This document shows positions 45,601-59,844 of a stretch of DNA of 64,000 nucleotides, piece after piece. The position numbers and the translations under genes were made by a program. Under the pieces are notes generated by a model that was not told the DNA's origin, did not search any database, and saw only the letters and a list, made by a program, of their open reading frames with translations. Position 1 is the stretch's first letter. Every line of letters starts with the position of its first letter. Source of the stretch: Boletus sp. NGJ (Eukaryota > Basidiomycota > Agaricomycetes > Boletales > Boletaceae); NCBI GenBank assembly GCA_019096195.1, contig JAGTXK010000075.1, positions 124,001 through 188,000 on the forward strand, given 5' to 3'.

Positions 45601-48600
45601 ATGACGACGACGTGGAGATCGTTTCGGTGACAACTGCCAGTAGTCGCGCTTCGGCTCCTGCGCGCAAAGACACCAAGCCGGAACGCAAAAAGGTGCAGAC
45701 AACACTCAAGCCGTTGGCTCCCCAGAAACCTGCCAAACCCTCCCTCGTGGACCACTCCAAGGCGCAGGCACCTGCTTTCCCGACTTTTCAGAGGGCACAG
45801 GCAACTGTCATCTCTGGTTTTAGTCGTCCACCTCCTGTCCACAATGTACCTAGGGTACCGCAGGTGGTGGATTCATCGTCCAGTGATTCTGAGTCTGACA
45901 CTGATGCTGGCGGTGCGAAAGGCTTGGCTGCCCTTGCCAAATTTCAAAAGTCTCCGAAAGTGCAGAAACCTGCCGAAAGGCGTCAGGTCAGGATGCTTGA
46001 TGTCACAAATCATGCCAAGAACGCCACGATGGAACGGCTTCATCGAAGGGACGATGCGCGTAGGAGAGCCATGCGGCTCAAACCAGATATTTCTGGACTT
46101 CATCGGGCTCTGTTATCATGGGATTATGATCATGAGGGTCCAGATCCTCCCGCACAAGGGGCAAAACCAAAGCTACTTCATGTCCCAGACAAATTTGCAG
46201 ACCACCGCCAATATCTCAGTGTATTCGAGCCGCTCCTGTTGCTCGAATGCTGGGCTCAGATCGTCCGGTCGAAGGAAGAGATTCAGGCATCATACGATTG
46301 CAAGATTTGTTCGAAGCAGTTCACAGACGACTTCATTGACCTCGAGGCCACTATATCCGAGGCTCTTCAGAAAGATTGGCGTCTGTCGGAAACAGATGTA
46401 GTTCTACTCAAGCATCCTTCTGGGAAAAAAACGCTTCTTGCTAAAACTCAGTCATACCGTACCACTCAGACTGGCGCACAAATGACTCTTCGATGCTTCA
46501 TACCCAACGGGACTGATTTTGGTTTGCAAATCAACACTGTCTGGAGCTTGAAGAAGGTGTTTAGGTATAATTTTTCTTTCGGTAACTACATTCACGAGGG
46601 TAACTTCTCTGCAGCTTGGCTACATTGCACCGCGAATATGCTGCCTTGATGGCTCTTCCTTTCTACGATGCCTTTCAGTCGATCATGCAACCTCGCATAT
46701 CCGCAATGTCACGCCTGGATAACCATGATATTGACCAAGCAATGTCAACCTACCGTGTTAACGAGCCTCAAGCAAGAGCTATTCTTAGCTCATTGCGAGC
46801 TGAAGGATTCGGATTGATTCAAGGGTACGTGAACTTGTCCGTCTCGATAGCTCGACTGTTCAAATATTTTGAAGCCCTCCCGGAACGGGTAAAAACTTCG
46901 ACCATATGCGGGTTGGTCGAGGCTTTCTTGTCACGACGGCTTCGAGCCACGACTTCTATACACGCGGGGCGGAATTCCACGCAAACTGATAAGGGCCCGG
47001 TACATAAAATCCTTTTATGCGCCCCCAGTAATGCAGCAATCGATGAAGTCGCTAGTCGCCTGAAGGAGGGTTACCGAAGTAGTCAGAAGCGCGGGGACCC
47101 AATCAAGGTAGTCCGGATTGGTAGTGAGAAGGCTATCGACATCAGTGCCCGGGACATCGCACTAGACTACCTCGTGGAGCAGAAGGTGAACGGCGAAAAT
47201 GTGCCAGATTCCTCCAACAACGCCGGAAAACAGATAGTGCTGCTTCGACAGGAGATAGAATCTGTTAAACGCGCCAAACAGCAGAAGTTGGAAGAGCTAG
47301 CCACGGTTCAAAATAACACTGCAAGGACACTCGCCATCGACGAGGAGATCAAGAAGTTGAATTCTCGCCGAATGGCCCTGACTCAACAGTTCGATCGTTT
47401 GAAGGACAAACAAAAGTCCGACAACCGAACTTTGGATGCTGTGCGAAGGCGATTCCGCATCGAGGTTCTACAAGAAGCAGACGTGATCTGTGCAACGCTT
47501 GCAGGATCTGGCCATGACTCGATCGAACAGTTGGAATTTGAGATGGTCATAATTGATGAAGCCGCCCAAGCTGTTGAATTGACCTCATTGATTCCTTTGA
47601 AGTTTCGTACTCCAAGGTGCATTATGGTTGGAGGTGAGAATTCAATAGTCCCTGCTGTGCGATGTTAGAAGCGACTTCTTTCTGTAGATCCTCAACAGCT
47701 TCCACCAACTGTACTCTCCCAAGAGGTGATGAGTCCTTCTATGGTCTTGCTTTCGTCCCCTTAAACTCTTTTAGGCATGTAAGTTCAACTACAATCAATC
47801 CCTCTTCGTTCGCTTGCAAAAACACCGCCCAGAGGCTGTCCATCTGTTAAGGTGAGTGTAGTGTGAGGCTTTCAGAACGACTCATTCAAAGACCCAACAG
47901 TATTCAGTACCGCATGCATCCAGAAATAAGCCAGCTCCCCAGCCGTTTGTTCTACCAAGGTCGTCTACTTGACGGACCTGACATGGACGCCAAAACCAAA
48001 CAACCCTGGCAATCTCACCCGAAGTTTGGTTGCTATCGCTTTTTCAACATCTCGCGCAGCCAGGAAGAAGGAACAATCGGCCACTCAATGAAAAATGTAT
48101 CGGAAGCTCAAGTGGCTGTCGCACTCTACGCGAGATTGCGCAAAGAATACGTAGCGATCGATTTCGACTTCCGGGTTGGTATTGTCTCGATGTATCGCGG
48201 TCAGGTGGTCGAACTTCAGCGCGCATTCGAAAGGAGGTTTGGAGGGGATATTCGTGAAAAGATACACTTCCATACGGTCGACGGCTTCCAAGGTCAAGAA
48301 AAAGATATCATCATACTTTCGTGCGTACGCGCTGGCCCAGGCGTACAGTCAGTTGGCTTTTTGGCTGGTATGGCTCACGGACGTTGAAATGAAGGCGCGA
48401 CTGAAATCCAATCCACCAGATGTTCGCCGAATGAACGTGGCTCTTACCCGAGCAAAATCCTCCTTATTCATCCTGGGAAATGCTCCGACGCTCGAGAGGA
48501 GCGACGCAGATTGGAAAGAAATCGTGAACAATGCCAGAACCAGGTCACTGTTGACTGATGTAAGTTACCCGCTCACCCACAGTAACTAGTGACCCAAACT

Positions 48601-48987
48601 CAGTATCGCATACAGGTGGACACATCTTACTTTGCAGAGCCTACCCACGTGCGGTCAGCCCGGCCCGCTTCGCCCACAAAGGCCAACAAACAGCGGCCAG
48701 CTGTTTCCAAGGCTCCCGAACCAGCAGACCTTGTCACTCCTCAGAGCTTGGCCGAATCTGTTCGTGCTAAACCGCTATCACAAGTTTTCTCTTCTATTCC
48801 AATTAGCCCCACTTTGGTCCAAACCGCTGCGGGGCCAAGCGGTAATACTGCACAAAAACCCCTACCAAAGAGACCATTTGTTGATGAAGCATCTTCGTCG
48901 ATTAACGAGCACCAGCCGATGCCACCACCACGTAAGCGACCCAAGGACAAGGGTAGTATCTTCATCCCAAAGAAACCTAAACCATAG
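42687..48987 (+). CDS. SEN1: Sen1/senataxin-type RNA-DNA helicase, frame break in Walker A
   Basis: Superfamily 1B helicase that unwinds R-loops and terminates non-coding transcription. About 1,900 residues in about eleven exons. Starts MTTTSDVDKVKALLAKLRDT; the SEN1 N-terminal helical domain spans to about 45.3 kb (NLRIFRHPDVLALIRYQ, VALRTAFNLIAKTANEHKHV, WFLSWFGDYLLSLKDSGVFG). A charged linker and the helicase core follow: MSTYRVNEPQARAILSS, GPPGTGK (46823-46893), LCAPSNAAIDEVASRLKEG, FEMVIIDEAAQAVELTSLIP, GDPQQLPPTVLSQE, IQYRMHPEISQLPSRLFY, VGIVSMYRGQVVELQRAFER, TVDGFQGQEKDIIILSC and DVRRMNVALTRAKSSLFILG; then a Pro/Lys tail to TAG 48985. After GPPGTGK an A5 run (46891-46895) puts the next residues (TSTICGLVEAF) in another frame; A4 would give the expected GPPGTGKTS. 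Confidence 0.93.
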
Positions 48988-49110
48988 ATGTCATACTCTA
49001 CATAGTCGTCTTTTTACTACCACATCCAACCTCCTCCCCACAGCACATCTACCTAGATCACCCCTACATCGTTTGCCTGCACAGGATATAATGTACTCTT
49101 ATTATCATTA

Positions 49111-53409
<4,299 letters not shown>

Positions 53410-54063
53410 CTAGATCAGTGTTCAACGCTCAGCACTCTATATTCAGCAGAGGCGCGCTTACAACTCCGAGCAGATGCACTCATTCTCATTACATAAGCTC
53501 AGGTGTAACACTTATAGCCCAGTCCTCACTCTTACCGTCATGTAATAACGAGGGTATCTAATGAGGAATAGTAAAGTAGCAGGTTAGAACATGTACACGA
53601 GGAATAGTCCCCGATCCCACAGTAGTGGAGCTCCGAGTCGTGCAAAGGCAATAATTTTCTCTCTCTCTCTCTCTCTCCTGCGACAACTTGAAAGTGCATA
53701 TAATACACATTAATGTTCAGCACTCAGAATATTGCAAGTCGTGTTTCGTTGAATGAGATTTAGTTTTTACAGCATCATGAGTTTCTGTGCTGGTTCTCTT
53801 ATCCAGTTGAATTTTATGAGCTACACTAGAAATGTCTGTGCTCACATTTGAGACTTTGATGGTCAAACAGGTATCATATCAGTATTGTATGTTCTGTCTG
53901 TAACGACATGTAATTTGAATCGAAAACTCCTTGGAGTCTTGGACCGGCGCCAGCGCCACCACGATAAATGTAAAATACAAGTTAGACCATGTAAGACGAA
54001 TATGTAACATTGATATAGAATCATATCCATGAAACCTTTCCCTGGTGCATCTACTAGCACATA
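53410..54063. other. Gene-free interval
   Basis: About 650 bases, A/T-rich, containing one CT microsatellite and no supported gene. It serves as promoter of the DHX37 gene at its left end and 3' flank of the GH71 gene at its right end. Confidence 0.4.
53659..53676 (+). repeat. (CT)9 microsatellite
   Basis: Nine CT dinucleotides in a row, preceded by TTTT. Likely length-variable between strains. Confidence 0.9.
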
Positions 54064-55817
54064 TCAGGCTGAAGAAACGACGAAAGCATTGAAGTTGTAT
54101 AAAGAGGGTGAGGGGTTGAAATAAAAACTCTCGGGCTGAAGGTCAACGATGGTTTGACCGTTCCTTTGCAGCACTGCTTTCATAGAACCGCCAGCGCTAA
54201 TAGAAAGTGAAAGTTTTGACACCCCAGCTGCAACTTGGAATGTCTGCGACTCAGTGGATGACGTCGAAAGCGTGACAGTCGCAGGAGAAGTCGCGAAAAC
54301 AACCGCCCATATTTTGTCTTGTGTCTATCGCGATCGAAAGATAGCTCAGATCCAGATGAAATGACTACCGAGAAAAGAACTCACAATCTGATAATTAGTA
54401 GGCCGAGAGACTGGATCGGGTGCAGTGGCGAAAGCTGGATGTGGACGAGACCACATAATAATCCGGTCTTTTGAGATGGTTGGGTACGTTCCTGTCTTGA
54501 ACGCGGTAGCATAGTATGATGTCATATTGAGCCAGCCTGGTAGACGTAAGTCGGCGCTGAGACACAGATTAGAGAACGAAACAAAGCTTACCAGTATGAT
54601 CAAACCCGTTCACCCATGCCTGACTATTTGGTTGTGCACCTTCAATAGGACCAATGTAATGAGATTCCCCATAATCGTTCCAAGTGAGGATCTCAACAAA
54701 ATCAACTTGGCCGCGAATTCCGATCAGACTTTCCCAGCGCTTGGCATATAGATGGTCATCGCTCAGGTATATCCACTGAAAATCGGCTAGGGTTAGAACC
54801 GATCTGTTGCTGGAAGCAGGTAACTCACGTTCTTATTGTAAGTCTGTGGGCTATAGTGTGTGAAGAACCAGGGGGATACACCAGCCGCATAGGATCCACC
54901 CATAGGCTTCAAAGCATTGATATACTCTTCGTCGGATGTCGTAGCCCCAACATCAGTTGCAAGCGAATCAAGCGCGGAAGCTGCAAAGTTAGTTACAGAA
55001 CTTGCCGTGGCTTGCGTGGGCCATGCAGAGTTCCACTGGAATGGAAAAAGTGTGTTAAAGTAACATACAGCTCGACGATTCATCACTCTTACATTGAACA
55101 TTCCATCGATAACACCACTGAAACTCTGGAATTTGGATGTGCTTATGAAAAAGGAGGGGACAAAGTAGACGGCATTTTTTCCCGACAGCTGCTGCACAAA
55201 CTGCGTCGACCATCCCGATTGAACTGAACCTTGACCAAACTGGCAAGATTCTCCGGAGAAAGTCGAGGCCAGAACACGACTGTCGTAGATCAATTGGTTG
55301 GGATGCGAGGCGTATGTCGTGATATAATTTCGGAGCGTAGTTGCATCATTGGCGCTGCCACAAGGGAGAGATCTAGTGGTGGACATGAAGACAGCATCAG
55401 CGTGATCAACGGAGGACGCACGTCATGTCGAACGACAAAAAGAGCTTGAAGTTCGTCCCCGATTGCAGTGCAGCCTGGTATCTGGTCGAGCATGAGCCTG
55501 AGTTAAGAATGCATCGTAGGCACTCACGCATTCGCGACCTGTTGAGACTCCCAGCTATCGCTTCCTACGTTGAGCGCGAAACCGTCGATGCCATTCTGGT
55601 GGGCAAGGGTGACATCTGACAACCAGTTTTGCAGAGTGTACGGAGCGGTGTTTCCGACTATATGATGGGCAATAACGTATTTAGTTGAGTCCCTTCTGGA
55701 TAGTGGTGTGCGGGACATCGCCATCGATGCGACGCCATCCAAGTTCTTGCGGCCGATCGGGCCGGATAACCCGAGATCGGCAAAGAACAAAGACACAAGT
55801 ACAAATAAGGCAAACAT
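54064..55817 (-). CDS. Secreted alpha-1,3-glucanase, glycoside hydrolase family 71
   Basis: Mutanase-type enzyme cutting alpha-1,3-glucan of fungal cell walls. Starts MFALFVLVSLFFADLGLSGP at 55817, a clear signal peptide. Exons in order: YVIAHHIVGNTAPYTLQNW, DVTLAHQNGIDGFALNVGSD, ALQSGTNFKLFLSFDMT, SLPCGSANDATTLRNYIT, YASHPNQLIYDSRVLASTFS, NAVYFVPSFFI, QWNSAWPTQA, SYAAGVSPWFFTHYSPQTYN, SLIGIRGQVDFVEILTWNDY, GESHYIGPIEGAQPNSQAWV, MTSYYATAFKTGTYPTISKD, RIIMWSRPHPAFATAPDPVS and a C-terminal beta domain ending SLYNFNAFVVSSA. The FSFDMT-type strand, WNDYGESHY and IMWSRPHP are hallmark GH71 motifs. Length about 455 residues is normal for the single-domain type. The stop is at 54064-54066. Probable role: wall remodelling or degradation of other fungi's walls (inference). 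Confidence 0.93.
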
Positions 55818-56245
55818 TGTAAGCGAGTGGTGGTCGAAATGAGTGACTGTGAGCTTTGCGCGTTGAGCAGCAAAGCTCGAACAAAAGAACGAACTTGGGA
55901 GGGTTTTGCCTCCCGCCATTGACATTGCCCCACTGTCTTATACTCGCTGTCCTGGAAACCAATTGATTAACCACGTGACCATATCTGGTCGCGAAGCATT
56001 ACATCACTGTCGTTGACAATGTACAACACGCCTTGTTTCGTCTCAAATTTCCATCTCAGCTCGACATGTTTGGACGGTGGCAAATGTGGATGCTATGGGG
56101 CAACGGATAATTGTATATTCTCATGGACCTGCACAAATCTAACCTTTCGCAACTCCTCCTAAGCTTTTGACTCCGCTGCAGGCTTACTTGTGTTGTACGG
56201 TGACCACCTTGGTCACTCCATTCGCCAACCAAAAGCTAGATATAC
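55818..56245. other. Gene-free interval
   Basis: About 430 bases. The frame upstream of the GH71 start (to 55925) is likely 5' untranslated sequence because the signal peptide begins at the inner ATG. Nothing else is recognised. Confidence 0.35.
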
Positions 56246-57134
56246 TTACAGCGGTGCTTTGGGTCTTTCGTCGCTCGTCGCATGGGTAACCTCGTCAACT
56301 TTGACGGGTTCGGACGGAGTTGGGTTTAGCTCAGACTCTGACACTGGTATAGCGTCCGTGAGTGACTCCGCCTGGGATTGTGCTTCGGTAGCGGGGGTCT
56401 TCTCGGCAGTCGTCGTCTCCAGCTTCGCTACCACCGCTTCTCGTTCCTGGCCGTCTTTCGGAGAGTCTGTCTCCTAATAAAATAAAAAGCATACGAAACA
56501 AGTGCAACATCACGGCTCACAAACGCTTTTTCCATCGATTCCTTGACCTCCTGTCCAGACACCTCAGTGCCTTCGTCGTCGGCAATCGGGGTAACATCCT
56601 GGTGAGACTCGACGTGTTGCTACAAAAACAGAATCGACGTCACCACAAGCAAATTAATGAAAGAGTGAATGCCACGTACAGCATGCTTGTCCCCATGCTC
56701 ATCCTACGAATGGTCAGATGGTCATCCAGATACGTACTCAGGTCGAGCTGTCACCTACAGGGTTGCTTTTATGCCCATGGTTGCCATGAGAGCCTTTGCG
56801 CGCCGACGGAGACACAAGGTACAGGAACTGTATGACAGACGAGTCTGGACAAAGAACGCGCATCTACCGAATGTACCCACCAGAGGACCGAACACCAACG
56901 CAGACCCAATCTGCGAAGGAGAAATACGCTAAGCAATTTCACTCTGAAACCGGTGGCAAAACGCACTATCCACGGTGTCTCGCTTGGTGTGCTCCCGTCG
57001 TGACTGGCATGCGACTCGGAGCTCATCATGCGTCGGGTGAGCGTGGCGCGAGATGAGCGAGCAGCTGCATTTAGATTAACCCACGCAGAAAGACGCGAAG
57101 AAGACGAGAAGAGGCGGTGGGTGATTCTGGACAT
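56246..57134 (-). CDS. Small predicted mitochondrial membrane protein, acidic tail
   Basis: Not named. The start at 57134 gives MSRITHRLFSSSSRLSAWVN, then NAAARSSRATLTRR, an Arg/Ser-rich leader without acidic residues, typical of a mitochondrial presequence. Exons then read ESHASHDGSTPSETPWI, IGSALVFGPL joined to FLYLVSPSARKGSHGNHGHK, DEHGDKHA, QHVESHQDVTPIADDEGTEV and ETDSPKDGQEREAVVAKLET, ending SDERPKAPL with the stop at 56246. One hydrophobic segment (IGSALVFGPLFLYLV) spans the membrane; before it lies the leader, after it a His-rich then Glu/Thr/Pro-rich domain. All five introns close in phase. I take it for a single-pass inner-membrane protein of basidiomycetes; the function is unknown. 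Confidence 0.65.
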
Positions 57135-57541
57135 GTCAGAGAGGGGACGAAAAGTTAAATAACAGTGTTGTCCAGTGGTGCGAGAGGCTGTATCGGTAAA
57201 TTTCGATGACGTTAGGGTGGTGTGAACTTGAGCGGAGAGGACCGGAAAACCAATCAGCTGCACCTTGTTACACTTGTGCATACCAGCCCGGTCGTCGACA
57301 CAAAACAATCTCGTATACACGACTGCTAGCTTGACATTTCTATCGCACATGACACCCACAGGGCCGCACAGGCGCATCCTTTCTGTCAATCAAACCACCG
57401 ATACACGTGATGAAATGCAACGAGTAGACGGGTGACAGCTCGCAGTCATATCAGCAGGGGTTCGACTAGAAAAATCAGGCAGGATCGTCAACCCTTTTAT
57501 CACCCGGATGCGCACGAACAGCGATGTCGCCTCACAGATCA
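57135..57541. other. Gene-free interval
   Basis: About 400 bases between two minus-strand genes. No motif, repeat or RNA gene recognised. Confidence 0.35.
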
Positions 57542-58053
57542 CTAGCACTTCCGAATCGTCACGTCAATTTCTCCTTCGCTGTCGTCGGTGGGGTCGGGAT
57601 TGCTGACAATCATGACCCGTCTTTTCGACGTGCGCTGCATACTCGCCTCCTCATACTGATACAGTTGACACTGCCCAAAAACTCAAGTCAGTCGAGGTAC
57701 GGTGTTTTGGACTGCTGTTACTACCCTTACCTTGGATTGTGTCTGCCGCTGACATGGTATCTCTGCCACTTCCAACTGCGGTCTCCCTCCCAAGTGTTTC
57801 CGGTTGATCCTGAACATGTAGTCCATCTCCTGCCACTCTCTCTCTGCTCGTGTCGACCATGATTTCGGGAATTCTGCGTACTGGTCGTCGCTGTGACCAC
57901 GCCTCTTCCCCGTTTCTTTCCATGTCCTGCGCTGCGTTACAAATTCCATCGCTAGAGCAACGAACTTTTGAAACAGTTCCTGGATCCGAATCTCGCAAGT
58001 GAGCTACGAACCGTTGCAATTGCAGTACGTCGAATCCTCACCAGTATTGACAT
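57542..58053 (-). CDS. Short hypothetical protein
   Basis: Not recognised. Minus-strand model: a 12-nt first exon (MSIL, start 58053), donor GTGAGG, acceptor TTGCGAG, then IRIQELFQKFVALAMEFVTQ, RRTWKETGKRRGHSDDQYAE, FPKSWSTRAEREWQEMDYMF, RINRKHLGGRPQLEVAEIPC, a GTAAGG donor, and a last exon CQLYQYEEASMQRTSKRRVM, IVSNPDPTDDSEGEIDVTIR to a TAG at 57542-57544. About 130 residues, basic, with predicted helices; the last acidic segment could be a short interaction motif. An alternative frame across the same intron is open but poorer in composition. Moderate support only. Confidence 0.45.
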
Positions 58054-58329
58054 TTTTCACTTCGTGGTTGTACTGACCACGAGGGCACTCGTTGCTCCCG
58101 CAACGCAGGGTGACTTATGTATGCACGGCAGGCATGTAGTTCCCGCCTATGAATGGCACAGCAACCAGGACTGTACCCTCGTTGACCAGCACCGAATTCC
58201 TGATACCACTTCTACTCACCGTGAATTAATTTTTTCATGACTTAATTTCCATGCGACATAAGTTAAGTTTTATGCCTCCATGATGGTTACTCCTAGGATT
58301 AGGGCTGCCAAGAAGATGCCTGCTAAAAT

Positions 58330-59060
58330 ATTTCGTTCGGACACGAGGGATTCGGCGCATGGAACTCTGCTGGGATGTTGTTTACATACATTTTTTCAGA
58401 GCAGAAACTGTGCTCTTCATCAACATCGGGCACATGTTCATCCCTGACCATTTCCAGTCCTCGGCCTTCTTTAGCCCACTTCCTATAGTTCTCCAAAGAA
58501 GTCTATTACCACATCCAACTATCCAATCCACTTTCCAACCCTTCACCTCTCCGGTCCATGTTGCTATACCGACCGTCATCCAATCACGTAATACCCGCTA
58601 GCTTTCGCCCAATTTCCGACATGTCGAATGAGTGCAACCTGTTCTTCGACGGGCATATAGATCAGCGCGTAGTAAAATGCTACCACATAATCAAACGGGA
58701 TTCAATGTGGCATTTCGCACCTCTCCCTCAGCGACCCCGTCATGGGCTCGGCGATATCTGTCCTGCAGAACTGCCCCTCGGGAACGAGCTCGTTTGCTTG
58801 GTTAGATGCAAAGTGCTGATGACAACTCCAACTACGTGGGGTACTGCATGTGCAGGCGTTCGCGCTGCAGGAATGCCCCATCCGCATCCCAGATCGACAA
58901 CGCGTGTACCCCGGTAGGAAATAGGACCGCCAGCCAGGTTACCCACCGAGTGTGATTGACTGGGGACCACCATCCTGTCTATATGAGCGCACGAAAAGGT
59001 GTCGTGGCTGGTGCAAACAATCTCCTCCATTGCTGGCGAGATGATGGGCGGTAATGAACC
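58330..59060 (-). pseudogene. Class I SAM-dependent methyltransferase relic, bacterial-type
   Basis: Minus-strand pieces follow the order of small class I methyltransferases: GTRVVDLGCGWGIPAAR (motif I), HAVPHVVGVVISTLHLT (motif II), NELVPEGQFCRTDIAEPMTG (motif III region), then VVAFYALIYMPVEEQVALIR-like sequence (motif IV/V, one extra codon present), WAKASGYYVIG and a last piece NYRKWAKEGRGLEMVRDEHV ending NAEIF-like sequence near 58330. Consecutive pieces are in different frames, with stops between them. They do not look like introns because the frame changes lack splice signals. It resembles bacterial 'VLDLGCGTG...VVAFYSIIHVP' enzymes more than fungal ones I know, hinting at old horizontal transfer (inference). 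Confidence 0.55.
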
Positions 59061-59321
59061 GTAGTAAGTGCTCAGCGTGACGTTGGGCTTGCTGCATGAG
59101 GACGAAACGTCTTATCGCCGCAAAGTCGTAAGGGTACGTGCTGGTCTTTATCTTCGACCGCTTCATACCGAGTCGAACACCGTTTGCGTGTAAATATGCG
59201 ATCCGATCAGTGCAGATACCATCTGGGAGGGAGAGAACACCATGGTTACAACGTGTGTTCGGTGACCAGCCTGAATGGGTTTTTTCCATTCATATCATTT
59301 CGTGATGCAAAGCACTGACAG

Positions 59322-59418
59322 GCCCGCCTAGCTCAATCGGCCAGAGCGTCAGACTTTTAAGGCGGGCGTGATCCCTGCTGTGATCTGAAGGCTGCGAGTT
59401 CGACCCTCGCGGTGGGCT
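59322..59418 (+). tRNA. tRNA-Lys (anticodon TTT), with intron
   Basis: Acceptor stem GCCCGCC pairs with GGTGGGC (one G-T pair); D arm with A-box TAGCTCAATCGG; anticodon stem TCAGA/TCTGA enclosing the loop C-T-TTT-A-A; T arm GCGAG-TTCGACC-CTCGC (B-box). The anticodon TTT is at 59356-59358. A 23-nt intron (59360-59382) sits in the canonical place one base 3' of the anticodon. A run of four T at 59423-59426 is the RNA polymerase III terminator. Confidence 0.93.
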
Positions 59419-59422
59419 ATTG

Positions 59423-59426
59423 TTTT
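59423..59426 (+). terminator. RNA polymerase III terminator of tRNA-Lys
   Basis: T4 run five bases after the tRNA 3' end, followed by A/T-rich sequence. Confidence 0.6.
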
Positions 59427-59844
59427 ATTTATTAATTAATTATTCCATGTTTTTATATATATCCTTGATCGACTGAGAGTGTGAAACTTGTGCACTTTAG
59501 ATACATTTTGGTTGGGCAGTGGGTAATCTAAGAAAGGATGGGTACAATCATCACGATCATGGAACAACATATAGACGGAGCAGGAACGAAAGAACCCGGA
59601 ACACGCATACACACATACACGCAACGATCATGTGTCTGCATTGTGAGATATGAGCATGGGTGAATGTGCGTTTGGGCTTCCACACATATCATTGTTGAAT
59701 CTAAGGGCAATATCCCAAGAAATGACCAACTAAGTAAGTGCACGGATAAATAAGCAGATTTGAATGGCGTGGTTGTGACAATCTCCCGAAACATGGCTTC
59801 TAACGACGTCCTGCGTATTGCCATGCCGATCACAGTCGTACGAT
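59427..59844. other. Gene-free interval
   Basis: A/T-rich interval between the tRNA and the AMPK beta gene end. The minus-strand frames here are read-through of the last AMPK intron and unrelated sequence. Confidence 0.35.

Noticed and set aside
58939-59289. Minus-strand frame of about 115 codons upstream of the methyltransferase relic
   Set aside because: Could be the missing N-terminal part, but it shows no methyltransferase motif and its end overlaps the relic in another frame; not supported as a separate gene.
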